Shown in pieces: positions 16,437-25,719 of a stretch of DNA of 64,000 bases. Numbering within the stretch: position 1 is the first letter of the stretch; each line of letters begins with the position of its first letter. The stretch is from Paenibacillus lupini (GTDB lineage: Bacteria; Bacillota; Bacilli; Paenibacillales; Paenibacillaceae). Position numbers and translations under genes: made by a program. The notes under the pieces were generated by a model. It was not told the origin of the DNA. It ran no database searches and saw only the letters and a list, made by a program, of their open reading frames with translations. The DNA lies in NCBI RefSeq assembly GCF_011761355.1, contig NZ_JAASRW010000011.1:62001-126000 (forward strand), read 5' to 3'.

Positions 16437-18257
16437 ATGGACAAGCATGGTCATATAATGAAGCATTCCTTTATGGAATCCATATGGAAAAATATCCCGG
16501 ACGGGATTGTCGTGATAGATTTGGATGAGAACGTTCTAGACGTAAATCCCGGATTCGAGGCGCTCCACGGTTGGTCTAGAGAAGAGCTAATAGGAAAGCC
16601 CTGTTGTTTTACACCGGTACATCTTCTGGAAGAAAGAAGAATAATGATCGAGAAGGTGAAACAAGGGGATTCCCTAAGAGAGCAGGAAACGTTTAAGCTG
16701 CGCAAGGACGGTACATTGGTCTATATTAGCCTTACCATTACCGCCCTAAAGGATGAAATAGGGCAGCTGATTGGATTGGTTGGCATCGAACGAGATATCT
16801 CGGACCGCATTAAGATGGAGGCGTCCTTGTTCGAAGCGGAAAGTTTATATAGTCATTTGGCCGACAGTGCGCTTGCGGGCGTATTCGTCGGGCAGGATGG
16901 CCGTATTCTGTATGCGAATCCTTATCTGTCTGCCCTTTATGGGTATACGAATGAAGAGATGCTGCAGGTTGATATGGCTCAGTTGATGATGCCTGGCGAG
17001 CTGGAAAAAGTTGTGCGTGATGCAGAGAAAACTTTAATCGAGCAAAAGCAGATCTATTATCATTTTAATATTACTGGGGTGAAGAAGGACGGCTCTCCTG
17101 TTCACCTCGAGGGCAACTCCTGCTTGATTTCTTTCCAAGGGAGATCGGCACTGCTTGGCACGGTTCAGGATATTACGGTCAAGAAGCAAAGAGAGCGTTC
17201 ACTTCGCGATAATGCTAATATGTATCAACGGATTATCAAGTTCCTTCCTGAGCCGATTGTCTTGATCGACAATGGTGAGATTGTCTATGCAAACAAATTA
17301 GCAGTGAAGCTGATTGGCGCAGTAGATGATACCGAGATGGTTGGAAGACCCATTCTTGATTATGTAGACCCGGCATACAGCCGCGACCTTATGGATGTCT
17401 TGAACAAAGTGATACATACCGATGATCCGACGATTTTTATTGAGAATAAATTGCTATGTAAGGATGGACAGTCCATTGATGTCGAGATGTCGAGCATCCG
17501 GATCCATAATTACCGGGGCAAAATGGTCATCTTGACCGTGATTCGGGATTTGACGGACCGCAAACGTTCAGAGGAGATGCTTGTCCGTTCCGAGAAGCTG
17601 TCGGTTATTGGACAGCTGGCGGCGGGAGTTGCTCATGAAATTCGTAATCCGTTAACCGCACTCAAAGGCTTTACCCAGCTGCTCAAATCGAAAGCAGAGG
17701 GGAACTCGTTCTACTATGACATTATGACCAACGAGCTTGACCGGATTAATTTTATCGTCAATGAATTTATGACCCTTGCGAAGCCGCATTTCTCCAAATT
17801 TAGTACACGAAGGCTGGATCATATTCTGCATGCGGTGATTTCGATTCTCGAGACGCAGGCAATACTGATGAATGTATCGATCCGTACGGAGTTCGAGAAC
17901 TGTATTCCGTCCATCTATTGCGATGAGAACCAGTTAAAGCAGGTCTTTATTAATATTATTAAAAATGCGATTGAAGCGATGCCGTTGGGAGGACAAATTA
18001 CGATTTCAGTAGCTATGGAACCGGATCAAGAGAAGGTGCGGCTTACGATTCGTGATGAGGGAATGGGGATTCCGGATACGATTATCCGCCAGATTGGTCA
18101 ACCCTTTATTACGACCAAGGAAAAGGGAACAGGGCTTGGCCTCATGATCAGCTCCCGGATTATTGAAGCTCATCACGGGCTAATGAACATATCGAGTGTT
18201 CCTGACGAAGGAACAACGATTGAGATTATTCTGCCTTTAAATATGGAAGAACAATAG
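16437..18257 (+). CDS. Triple-PAS sensor histidine kinase, sporulation-kinase-like
   Basis: A kinase of about 606 residues with no membrane segment. It has three PAS domains (starting near WKNIPDGIVVIDLDENV, YSHLADSALAGVFVGQDG and YQRIIKFLPEPIVLIDNG), a HisKA domain with LAAGVAHEIRNPLTALKGF, and a HATPase domain with NAIEAMPLGGQI, DEGMGIP and GTGLGLMIS. This matches the cytoplasmic KinA/KinE-type kinases feeding the sporulation phosphorelay, or related stress kinases. No response regulator is adjacent. I set the start at the ATG at 16437, behind AAGGTGG. The frame is open back to 16317, but that start would abut the divergent gene and lacks a ribosome binding site. Confidence 0.85.
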   Translation: MDKHGHIMKHSFMESIWKNIPDGIVVIDLDENVLDVNPGFEALHGWSREELIGKPCCFTPVHLLEERRIMIEKVKQGDSLREQETFKLRKDGTLVYISLTITALKDEIGQLIGLVGIERDISDRIKMEASLFEAESLYSHLADSALAGVFVGQDGRILYANPYLSALYGYTNEEMLQVDMAQLMMPGELEKVVRDAEKTLIEQKQIYYHFNITGVKKDGSPVHLEGNSCLISFQGRSALLGTVQDITVKKQRERSLRDNANMYQRIIKFLPEPIVLIDNGEIVYANKLAVKLIGAVDDTEMVGRPILDYVDPAYSRDLMDVLNKVIHTDDPTIFIENKLLCKDGQSIDVEMSSIRIHNYRGKMVILTVIRDLTDRKRSEEMLVRSEKLSVIGQLAAGVAHEIRNPLTALKGFTQLLKSKAEGNSFYYDIMTNELDRINFIVNEFMTLAKPHFSKFSTRRLDHILHAVISILETQAILMNVSIRTEFENCIPSIYCDENQLKQVFINIIKNAIEAMPLGGQITISVAMEPDQEKVRLTIRDEGMGIPDTIIRQIGQPFITTKEKGTGLGLMISSRIIEAHHGLMNISSVPDEGTTIEIILPLNMEEQ

Positions 18258-18261
18258 ATAA

Positions 18262-18294
18262 AAAAGGCTGAGCGATTACGCTCAGCCTTTTATC
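18262..18294. terminator. Bidirectional terminator between PAS kinase and LacI regulator
   Basis: AAAAGGCTGAGCG (18262-18274) and CGCTCAGCCTTTT (18279-18291) form a perfect 13-bp stem around ATTA. A and T tails on either side serve both convergent genes. Confidence 0.85.
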
Positions 18295-19307
18295 TATTGG
18301 ATAGGAGATACGGACCGGCGGATAATTAATTCCGCGGGCAGGACGATTTTTTTCCAAGGACCGGCTTCCTCTTTGTTCTGAATACGGTCAATTAGCATCT
18401 GCATGCCAAGATAACCGAATTGATAGGCTTGCTGCGCAGCAACCGTCATGAACGGATCCACTTCGGAGTAGGGACCAAAATCATCAAAGCAGACGATCGA
18501 GATATCGTCTGGAATTCGGAGACTCCGCTTCCGCAGCAGACGGATGACTTCAATTGCCAGCACATTATTGCCGGCGACAACTGCGGTTGGAAGTGGTTGA
18601 AGCGAATCCAGCCAAGCCTCCATCTCCGACAGATCATTACGAGGCCCGTAGCTCGTCTCGAATACGATTTTCTCGTCGTAGGTGAGTCCATTCAAGATGA
18701 GTGCTTCCTTGTAGCCCTCTAGTCGAAGCCTCGCACTAGATATCGTATCCGAACCATTAACGATTGCAATTCGTTGATGCCCTTGCTGCACAAGGTGGTT
18801 GACTAACCCCCTAGCGCCTTCCTTGCTATCTCCAAGCACAATATCACATTCAACGCCAGGTACTTCTCGGTCCAGTAACACAAACGGAATGTTATGCCGC
18901 TGTAACGATTCGAGATGGGGCTGAGACGGATCTCCCGCCGGGGCAATCAATACGCCATCCACGCGAGTCGTCAGAATCGTGTTAATATAATCGGCTTCTT
19001 TATCGAGGTTTTCATCACTGTTGCCAAACAGCAGGCGATAGCCGTTTTTAGTTGCAGCATCTTCTGCACCACGCGACAGCGTTGTATAGAAGGGGTTCGT
19101 AATATCGGTAATAAGCAGGAATAAGCTTCGGGTCTGCTGCAGTACAAGGCTGCGGGCCATCTGGTTAGGAACGTAGTTCAATTCCTCCATCACCTTTTTG
19201 ACTTTTGCCCTCGTCTTTTCACTTATTCTGCCTGTGTTATTGATAACTCTAGAAACGGTCATTGCGGATACATTGGCCTTCTCTGCAATATCATAGATTG
19301 TAACCAT
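18294..19307 (-). CDS. LacI-family regulator of the fucose operon
   Basis: A DNA-binding repressor of 337 residues. The N-terminal LacI helix-turn-helix reads TIYDIAEKANVSAMTVSRVI, with the hinge helix near YVPNQMARSL. A periplasmic-binding-like effector domain follows (LFLLITDITNPFYTTLSRGAEDA, then VDGVLIAPAGDPSQ). It is transcribed divergently from the L-fucose genes, and a LacI-type operator with a central CG lies in the intergenic region. It therefore probably represses fucI-fucA-fucK-fucU until an L-fucose-derived inducer binds. The inducer is not evident from sequence. Confidence 0.88.
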   Translation of the reverse strand: MVTIYDIAEKANVSAMTVSRVINNTGRISEKTRAKVKKVMEELNYVPNQMARSLVLQQTRSLFLLITDITNPFYTTLSRGAEDAATKNGYRLLFGNSDENLDKEADYINTILTTRVDGVLIAPAGDPSQPHLESLQRHNIPFVLLDREVPGVECDIVLGDSKEGARGLVNHLVQQGHQRIAIVNGSDTISSARLRLEGYKEALILNGLTYDEKIVFETSYGPRNDLSEMEAWLDSLQPLPTAVVAGNNVLAIEVIRLLRKRSLRIPDDISIVCFDDFGPYSEVDPFMTVAAQQAYQFGYLGMQMLIDRIQNKEEAGPWKKIVLPAELIIRRSVSPIQ

Positions 19308-19360
19308 ACACTACTACTCCTCATCGACAATTCATGCTTTTATCTTACAAGAGAAAACGA

Positions 19361-19404
19361 TTGACAGCAACAGTAGGTCTTGTTAAATTAGAGTTATCGG
19401 TAAC
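19361..19404 (+). promoter_or_regulatory. fuc operon promoter and LacI-type operator
   Basis: TTGACA (19361-19366) and TTAAAT (19383-19388) are spaced 16 bp and form the promoter. GTTATCGGTAAC (19393-19404) is a 12-bp inverted repeat with one mismatch and the central CG typical of LacI/GalR operators. It sits at or just past the expected start point, where the divergently encoded repressor would block initiation. Confidence 0.7.
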
Positions 19405-19442
19405 ATTTTATATACACTATTCATTTATTTGGAGGGGTATTT

Positions 19443-21233
19443 ATGACGGACATCGCTTATCGCTTTCAGAATGGTTTTCCTAAGATCGGTATTCGCCCTA
19501 CGATAGACGGACGACGCAAGGGAGTTCGCGAATCGCTTGAAGTACAAACGATGAACATGGCAAGATCGGTAGCTAATCTGATTTCTGAACATTTGCGCTA
19601 TCCGAATGGTGAGCCGGTTGAATGTGTCATTGCAGAATCGACGATTGGCGGTGTGGCAGAAGCTGCTGCATGCGCAGATCAATTTGCACGTGAGAATGTT
19701 GGGGTATCGATAACTGTAACGCCATGCTGGTGTTATGGTACGGAAACGATGGATATGAATGCTTCCATCCCGAACGCGGTATGGGGCTTTAACGGAACCG
19801 AACGCCCAGGCGCTGTTTATCTGGCAGCCGTACTCGCGGGTTATGCCCAGAAAGGGATTCCGGCGTTTGGTATATATGGTGAAGAAGTACAGGAATCAAC
19901 AGATACTACTATTCCTGATGATGTAAGAGGAAAGCTGTTGTCGTTTGCGAAAGCTGGTCTTGCTGTAGCCTATATGCGAGGCAAATCCTATCTATCAATG
20001 GGCTCGGTGTCCATGGGTATTGCGGGCTCAATTGTAAGCGATTCCTTTTTCCAGGAATACCTCGGCATGCGGACGGAATATATCGATATGTCCGAATTCG
20101 TCCGCCGCTTCGAAGAGCAGATTTATGATCCTGCCGAATTTGAGAAAGCGATGTCTTGGGTGAAAGAGAACTGCGTGGAAGGACCGGACAATAACCCGGC
20201 AGCGATTCAAACCTCCCGCGAGAAGAAGGATCAGGATTGGGAAACTGTTGTGAAAATGACAATCATCGCACGTGACTTGATGATCGGCAACCCTCGTCTT
20301 GCGGAGCTTGGCTTTGGCGAAGAAGCAATGGGCCATAACGCGGTTGTGTCCGGCTTCCAAGGGCAGCGGCAATGGACGGATCATTTCCCGAACGGCGATT
20401 TCATGGAAGCGATCTTGAACTCATCCTTTGACTGGAACGGAATACGTCCTCCATTTATCGTAGCTACGGAAAATGACAGCCTGAATGGTGTCGTGATGCT
20501 GTTTGGTTATCTGCTGACGAATACTCCGCAAATTTTCGCCGATGTGCGGACTTACTGGAGCCCGGCTTCGGTGGAGCGCGTAACAGGGCATAAGCTTGAA
20601 GGTCACGCAGCTAATGGCATTTTGCACTTGTTGAACTCGGGCTCAGCAACACTTGATGGCACAGGTGAGCAGCAGCTTGACGGCAAGCCTGCGATGAAGC
20701 CGTTCTGGGATATTACTGAGCAGGAAGCAGCGGATTGCCTTGCAGCAACCTCTTGGCGGCCAGCCGGCGTTGAATATTTCCGTGGAGGCGGATTCTCCTC
20801 CGACTTCTTGTCCCGCGGAGGTATGCCAATGACAATGTCTCGGATCAACTTCGTTAAGGGAGTTGGACCGGTTCTTCAAATCGCCGAAGGCTATTCAGTT
20901 GAATTGCCTAGCGACGTTCATGCTAAGCTCGACAACCGGACGGACCCAACCTGGCCAACGACTTGGTTTGCTCCGATTCTGACGGGCAAAGGTGCTTTTA
21001 CCACGGTTTATGATGTGATGGATAACTGGGGAGCAAATCATGGCTCGATCAGCTTTGGTCATATTGGCGCCGAGTTGATTACGCTCGCTTCGATGCTGCG
21101 TATTCCGGTCAATATGCACAATGTGTCGGAAGAAGCTATTTTCCGTCCACGGGCATGGGGATTGTTCGGAACTAACGACAAAGAGGCTGCTGATTATCGT
21201 GCTTGCTCGAACTTTGGACCATTGTACAAATAA
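19443..21233 (+). CDS. fucI: L-fucose isomerase
   Basis: A Mn-dependent ketol isomerase of 596 residues (E. coli FucI has 591) that converts L-fucose to L-fuculose. Family features run the full length: KIGIRPTIDGRRKGVRESLE at the N-terminus, WGFNGTERPGAVYLAA, the metal-ligand regions ATENDSLNG (Glu) and FADVRTYWSP (Asp), and the His-rich C-terminal segment GANHGSISFGHIGAELI. It is the first gene of the fuc operon, with GGAGGGG upstream. D-arabinose can also be a substrate for this family; the aldolase, kinase and mutarotase that follow support the fucose route. Confidence 0.95.
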   Translation: MTDIAYRFQNGFPKIGIRPTIDGRRKGVRESLEVQTMNMARSVANLISEHLRYPNGEPVECVIAESTIGGVAEAAACADQFARENVGVSITVTPCWCYGTETMDMNASIPNAVWGFNGTERPGAVYLAAVLAGYAQKGIPAFGIYGEEVQESTDTTIPDDVRGKLLSFAKAGLAVAYMRGKSYLSMGSVSMGIAGSIVSDSFFQEYLGMRTEYIDMSEFVRRFEEQIYDPAEFEKAMSWVKENCVEGPDNNPAAIQTSREKKDQDWETVVKMTIIARDLMIGNPRLAELGFGEEAMGHNAVVSGFQGQRQWTDHFPNGDFMEAILNSSFDWNGIRPPFIVATENDSLNGVVMLFGYLLTNTPQIFADVRTYWSPASVERVTGHKLEGHAANGILHLLNSGSATLDGTGEQQLDGKPAMKPFWDITEQEAADCLAATSWRPAGVEYFRGGGFSSDFLSRGGMPMTMSRINFVKGVGPVLQIAEGYSVELPSDVHAKLDNRTDPTWPTTWFAPILTGKGAFTTVYDVMDNWGANHGSISFGHIGAELITLASMLRIPVNMHNVSEEAIFRPRAWGLFGTNDKEAADYRACSNFGPLYK

Positions 21234-21273
21234 AAACTTGGGAATTCTGAAATTCTTTTAGGGGATGAGAGCA

Positions 21274-21924
21274 TTGGAGATTCGGCAGGAGCTTTGCAAA
21301 TATGCAAGAAAGACTGTAGCTAATAAACTGGTCGTTGGACCCGGCGGCAATATTAGTGCGAAGCATGAAGGGAAGATGTATCTTTCGCCAAGCGGCTTTG
21401 CCCTTGATGAGATCGAACCTGAGCAATGGGTAGCTGTTGATATTGAGACGGGGGCGGTGGAGGATAACGGACTTCGTCCTTCCTCTGAGGTGCTGATGCA
21501 TCTCTATGCTTATCGTGCGAACCCGTCGATTGGCGCTATCGTGCATACGCATCCGCCGTATTGCATCGCTTTTACATTAGTGGAAGAGAATCTTCCGATT
21601 ATGTTCCCTGACCAAGCGGCACTTGTTGGCAAGACAATCTATATTCCATATGTACTGCCAACAACGGAAAAGCTGGCGGAGGCACTTGCTCCTAAGGTGA
21701 ATGAGGCAAGCAGCATTCTGCTTGGCAATCATGGGCTTGTTACAACGGGACGTAATTTGCGTGAAGCTTATTACCGGACAGAGGTTGTTGAGGAGAGCGC
21801 GAAGATTTTCCTTATTGCAAGCCAAGTGAAAGAGCCTAAGGTGCTGACGAAGGAAGAGTTTGAGGAGATTGCTTCACTCGAAAGTGAAGCTTACCGGATT
21901 AAGCTGCTTCAGAAGCAGCAATAA
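21274..21924 (+). CDS. fucA: L-fuculose-phosphate aldolase
   Basis: A class II (zinc) aldolase of about 216 residues that splits L-fuculose-1-phosphate into dihydroxyacetone phosphate and L-lactaldehyde. The family pattern is clear: GPGGNISAK near residue 25, SEVLMHLYAYR, the zinc ligands in IVHTHPPY, and GNHGLVTTG. I chose the TTG at 21274, nine bases after AGGGG and matching the usual start of the family; an ATG at 21265 sits too close to that site. It lies between fucI and the kinase gene. The short form of the family also includes ribulose-5-phosphate epimerases, which the context makes unlikely. Confidence 0.92.
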   Translation: MEIRQELCKYARKTVANKLVVGPGGNISAKHEGKMYLSPSGFALDEIEPEQWVAVDIETGAVEDNGLRPSSEVLMHLYAYRANPSIGAIVHTHPPYCIAFTLVEENLPIMFPDQAALVGKTIYIPYVLPTTEKLAEALAPKVNEASSILLGNHGLVTTGRNLREAYYRTEVVEESAKIFLIASQVKEPKVLTKEEFEEIASLESEAYRIKLLQKQQ

Positions 21925-21964
21925 CAATGGGACGGCGGCTGCCGCTGCAAGAGGAGTGTAACGT

Positions 21965-23449
21965 ATGGTACAAACAACCGTATTGGCGTTTGATCTAGGA
22001 GCGAGCAGCGGCAGAGCGCTGATTGGCAGGCTGATGCAGACGGAAGGCGGAGAGCGTAAGCTTGAAGTAGAGGAGATTCACCGTTTTCCGAATGTCGCGG
22101 TTCAGGTTGGACGACATCTGCACTGGGATATACTGAGGCTGCTCCAGGAGATGAAGCATGCACTGCGTAAGGCATTCCAGGCTGGCTATCAGCCCATCAC
22201 TTTTGGCGTGGACACTTGGGGAGTGGACTTCGGCCTGCTGGATGCCAATGGGGAACTGCTTGGGAACCCCTATCATTATCGGGATCCTCAGACAGAAGGA
22301 CTGATTGAAGAAGTCTCTGGTAGGTTTGGCAAAGAGGAACTTTTTCGTCAGGGTGGACTGCAGTTTATGCCTTTCAACACCGTCTATCAGCTGTATGCGA
22401 TGAAGAAGGCAGCTTCGCCTAAGCTGGAGGCTGCAAAGACTTTGCTGCTGACACCGGATTTACTCGTTTATTTATTGACGGGACAACGTGTTTGCGAATT
22501 TTCGATGGCGACAACAACACAGCTTCTACATCCAGAAAGTCGGCAATGGAATTCCGATTTGATGAAGCAGCTAGGGATTCCGGGTGAGATGTTCCTTAAC
22601 CCCATCTATCCGGGTACCCGTATTGGTCCGTTGTCAGAGGAAGTGTGTGAGGAGCTGGGTATACCATCTGTGGAGGCAGTTGCCGTTGCTACGCATGATA
22701 CGGAATCTGCGGTGGCGGCCATTCCGGCGAAGGCAGAGCCGTTTGCTTACCTCGTATGCGGCACATGGTCGCTGGTGGGAACGGAGCTCGATCAGCCACT
22801 GCTGTCTGAAGAAGCGATGGCCCTTGAGTTCTCAAATGAGGGCGGTGTAGGCGGCAAATATCAGCTGCTCAAAAACATTATGGGCTTGTGGATTCTGCAA
22901 GAATGTAAGCGCGAATGGGATGAGCAGGGGAACGTCTATTCATTTGCAGAATTAGCTGTGATGGCTGAGCAAGAGGAAGCTTTTCGGAGTTTAATTAATC
23001 CAGATGACTTGCGTTTCTTCGGACCGTCCAATATGACGGAGAAGGTAAGAGGATACTGCCGTGAGACAGGCCAGCCTGTTCCAATGACTGAGTCGGCAGT
23101 GGCACGTTGTATTATGGACAGCCTTGCCCTCAAGTATCGAAATGCGCTGGAGCAGATCGAAAAGCTGACGGGAGAGCGCTATAGCGGGATGCATATGGTT
23201 GGCGGCGGCATTCAGAACCAGCTGCTATGCCGCTTGACAGCTAATGCGATCGGCCGTCCTGTATGGGCAGGACCGGTAGAAGCTAGCGCGATCGGCAATA
23301 TGCTGGCGCAATTTATGGCACTGGGAGAATGTGCAGATTTGGAAGAAGCAAGACAGCTATCTGCTGCTTCTTTCCCGGTGGAGGTATACGAACCGTCGGA
23401 GCTAGAAGTATGGAATGAGACCTATGAACGATTCAAGCAGCTGCTGTAG
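21965..23449 (+). CDS. fucK: L-fuculokinase (RhaB-like FGGY kinase)
   Basis: A sugar kinase of 494 residues in the FGGY family, rhamnulokinase branch. Signatures are VLAFDLGASSGRALIG (phosphate 1), FGVDTWGVDFGLLD, VATHDTESAVAAIPA and MVGGGIQNQLLCRLTANAIGRPVWAGP near the C-terminus. By itself it would be called rhamnulokinase; its place between fuculose-phosphate aldolase and fucose mutarotase indicates phosphorylation of L-fuculose at O1. No rhamnose genes are present in the window. Confidence 0.85.
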   Translation: MVQTTVLAFDLGASSGRALIGRLMQTEGGERKLEVEEIHRFPNVAVQVGRHLHWDILRLLQEMKHALRKAFQAGYQPITFGVDTWGVDFGLLDANGELLGNPYHYRDPQTEGLIEEVSGRFGKEELFRQGGLQFMPFNTVYQLYAMKKAASPKLEAAKTLLLTPDLLVYLLTGQRVCEFSMATTTQLLHPESRQWNSDLMKQLGIPGEMFLNPIYPGTRIGPLSEEVCEELGIPSVEAVAVATHDTESAVAAIPAKAEPFAYLVCGTWSLVGTELDQPLLSEEAMALEFSNEGGVGGKYQLLKNIMGLWILQECKREWDEQGNVYSFAELAVMAEQEEAFRSLINPDDLRFFGPSNMTEKVRGYCRETGQPVPMTESAVARCIMDSLALKYRNALEQIEKLTGERYSGMHMVGGGIQNQLLCRLTANAIGRPVWAGPVEASAIGNMLAQFMALGECADLEEARQLSAASFPVEVYEPSELEVWNETYERFKQLL

Positions 23450-23475
23450 GCTGCATACATGGGAGGCCCGGAGCA

Positions 23476-23904
23476 ATGCTGAATGGTATTCCGAAAATCA
23501 TTTCACCTGAGCTGCTGAAAGTGCTGATGGAGATGGGGCATAGCGATGAGCTTGTGCTTGCTGACGGGAACTTCCCAGCGGCAAGCCATGCGCAGCGTCT
23601 CGTCCGCTGCGACGGGCATAGTGTGCCGGAGTTGCTCGACGCAATTCTTCAGCTGTTCCCGCTTGATCAATACGTGGAGAAGCCGGCAGCGCTCATGCAG
23701 GTGGTACCCGGAGATCCGGCAGAAACGCCGATCTGGGAACAATACAGATCCATTATTGTGCAGCGCAGCGGGCTTGAAGAGCCGTTCGAGGAAGTGGAGC
23801 GATTCGCTTTCTACGAGCGTGCGAAGAAAGCCTACGCGATCGTCGCGACAGGAGAAAGCGCGATCTACGCGAACTTGATTCTGAAAAAAGGCGTCATTAA
23901 ATAG
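23476..23904 (+). CDS. fucU: L-fucose mutarotase
   Basis: A protein of 142 residues in the RbsD/FucU family that interconverts alpha and beta anomers of L-fucose, supplying the form that the isomerase uses. The motif LADGNFPAASHAQRLVR near residue 26 and the internal Asp and His residues match FucU. It is the last gene of the fuc operon, 26 bases after the kinase, and is followed by a strong terminator. Confidence 0.92.
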   Translation: MLNGIPKIISPELLKVLMEMGHSDELVLADGNFPAASHAQRLVRCDGHSVPELLDAILQLFPLDQYVEKPAALMQVVPGDPAETPIWEQYRSIIVQRSGLEEPFEEVERFAFYERAKKAYAIVATGESAIYANLILKKGVIK

Positions 23905-23917
23905 CTATCTGCAGCTA

Positions 23918-23945
23918 AAGCTGTCCAAATGGACAGCTTTTTTTA
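23918..23945 (+). terminator. Terminator of the fuc operon
   Basis: The 9-bp perfect stem AAGCTGTCC / GGACAGCTT around AAAT is followed by TTTTTAT. Confidence 0.88.
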
Positions 23946-23971
23946 TGGTGTCGATGATTATGCTCGGACCC

Positions 23972-23998
23972 AAATAAGTCGCAAAAACCGTACTGCAG
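23972..23998 (+). repeat. 27-bp dispersed repeat, copy 1
   Basis: This sequence beginning AAATAAGTCGC and ending CCGTACTGCAG recurs at 61591-61617 with 3 differences in 27 bases. Both copies lie downstream of a plus-strand gene and just before a strong palindromic terminator. Confidence 0.5.
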
Positions 23999-24033
23999 CA
24001 GTTAAAGGGCAGACGAGAGGGGGGCATAGACAT

Positions 24034-24070
24034 AAAACAGGCAGTGCCGAAATTCGGCACTGCCTGTTTT
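24034..24070 (-). terminator. Terminator of the GH26-like gene
   Basis: AAAACAGGCAGTGCCGAA / TTCGGCACTGCCTGTTTT form an almost loopless perfect palindrome usable in both directions. On the minus strand it lies just after the stop of the secreted glycosidase-like gene. Confidence 0.85.
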
Positions 24071-24075
24071 AATTA

Positions 24076-25704
24076 TTAAGTCGTCTTAAACGTATACGAT
24101 TTGCGTGATGCGACGCGGTTCTTTGAATCAAACACAACGATCTCGATTTTATGGCTGCCGGCTTTTAATTTATCAGGCTGAATCGAGAAGGTATATGGAT
24201 ACTGCTGGCGTGTCAGAACGACAGCGCCGTCGAGCTTAATGACCACTTTACTGATGTAAGGGTCATAAGTTTTTACCCACACGATTCCGGTAGCTGGTTT
24301 GCCGATATTACCTTGGTTCGCAAACTTGGTTACACTCTTCGTGTAACTGCTGGTTCCTGAGACAACCTTGGACAAGTAATAGGAGTCATTTATCATCTTG
24401 CTGTAGGAGCTTAGCAATGCTGGGCTCTCCGTCAAGCTGAAGTTGTTAAGGCTTCGTTCAGCACTATAGGAATCTGTCAGTGTGTTCAAGCTGAACCAGT
24501 TGATTGATTTTACCCGAGGGTATTTCAGCTTAGCACCGTGGTAGAGCATGTTCATCTTCGTAATTGCAAAATTAACCGTAGACGTATTGCCTGCTTTGCT
24601 GAAATGGGTAGCACCGAATTCGCTGACCATAATTGGCTTCCGTGAAGCGTACAGCTTGTATACATAATCGATGGAATCGAGCGGATTCACCTGATCTGCC
24701 GGCTCTTTGACGTTGCCATTAAAGTATTTCACACTATAGATACTGAGGCCGACCCAATCAACCCAGTCATCCCCTGGATAGTAGGAGGCGATTTTCTGCT
24801 TTGGATTGGCAGCAGGTGACCAGACCATCGCTACGTTCGGAGCTTCTTCTTTCATCACTTTTGATACAAGACGGAATTTCTCAATGTACAGCGAAGGGTT
24901 ACCGTACCACTTCACCCAGCTGCCGTTCATCTCGGAGGCGAATCGCAGAAAGATTGGAACGCCGGCAGCTTTTGCATCCTTTGCGAATTTGCGTAAGTAT
25001 ACATCATCTTTAACTGCGCTTAGACCGTTATCCGGCTGCAGGGCAAGCTGAATGGCTCCGCCTGCTTTCTTGACAGTCTCTGCCCAATGATAAGGAAAGG
25101 CACTGCCGTACTTATGGTAGTTGAAATATACAGCATGCTGCTTGCCTGCAAGCGTATTGAAGGCATTAAACTTGCCATCCTTCTTATCCTCAACACCGCT
25201 GTCCTTCTCCACATAAGCACCAATGTACATACCAGACGCTGGCTCAAATTTCGCCAGATTAGAATTCGTTGCAATCGAAGCGCCAGCCTTCTCTAAATAA
25301 AGCTCAATGTTGGTATTTAGCGCATCCGCCTTGGCAAGTACCGCATAATACGTATTCAGATCACCAGACTTCCCGCCAAGAGCCTTATGAATTTTGGCTT
25401 CCCGGTAATACGTATCGGCAGCTTTCTGGAACTGGTTGTCCTTGGTGTAGCATTCAGCAAGCTTCCGCAAGTAGCCAGCCTGCTCCGATTGGGCGACCGC
25501 CAGTTCAAATTCCTTAATGGCCAGCTTGATTTTGCCTTGATTCATGTAGGCAACACCATTCGTATAATGCTTCCAGTGATGGACCGTATCAGCTGCATGA
25601 GCGGTTTTGATTGGAGTAAAAGGTTGTGCTGCCAATGTAAGGATTAGTGCAAAAGCGAGAAGATAACGAAGCCCTCGCCAGCCTTGCTTGTGTGTGATTA
25701 CCAT
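24076..25704 (-). CDS. Secreted GH26-like glycosidase with N-terminal TPR repeats
   Basis: A secreted protein of 542 residues. The signal peptide ends near AHAA (residue 38). TPR-like helices follow (YMNQGKIKLAIKEFELAVAQ, LAECYTKDNQFQKAADTYYREA). The central domain resembles GH26 beta-mannanases: GMYIGAYVEKD at its start, FLRFASEMNGSWVKW with the acid/base Glu near residue 261, and IMVSEFGATHF with the presumed nucleophile Glu near 365. An Ig-like beta-sandwich closes the protein (VVIKLDGAVVLTRQQYPYTF). It probably cleaves a beta-linked polysaccharide outside the cell. It follows a sugar kinase gene by 15 bases in one operon. TPR repeats joined to a glycosidase are unusual; the substrate is unknown. 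Confidence 0.75.
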   Translation of the reverse strand: MVITHKQGWRGLRYLLAFALILTLAAQPFTPIKTAHAADTVHHWKHYTNGVAYMNQGKIKLAIKEFELAVAQSEQAGYLRKLAECYTKDNQFQKAADTYYREAKIHKALGGKSGDLNTYYAVLAKADALNTNIELYLEKAGASIATNSNLAKFEPASGMYIGAYVEKDSGVEDKKDGKFNAFNTLAGKQHAVYFNYHKYGSAFPYHWAETVKKAGGAIQLALQPDNGLSAVKDDVYLRKFAKDAKAAGVPIFLRFASEMNGSWVKWYGNPSLYIEKFRLVSKVMKEEAPNVAMVWSPAANPKQKIASYYPGDDWVDWVGLSIYSVKYFNGNVKEPADQVNPLDSIDYVYKLYASRKPIMVSEFGATHFSKAGNTSTVNFAITKMNMLYHGAKLKYPRVKSINWFSLNTLTDSYSAERSLNNFSLTESPALLSSYSKMINDSYYLSKVVSGTSSYTKSVTKFANQGNIGKPATGIVWVKTYDPYISKVVIKLDGAVVLTRQQYPYTFSIQPDKLKAGSHKIEIVVFDSKNRVASRKSYTFKTT

Positions 25705-25719
25705 GTTGTGATGCCCTCC

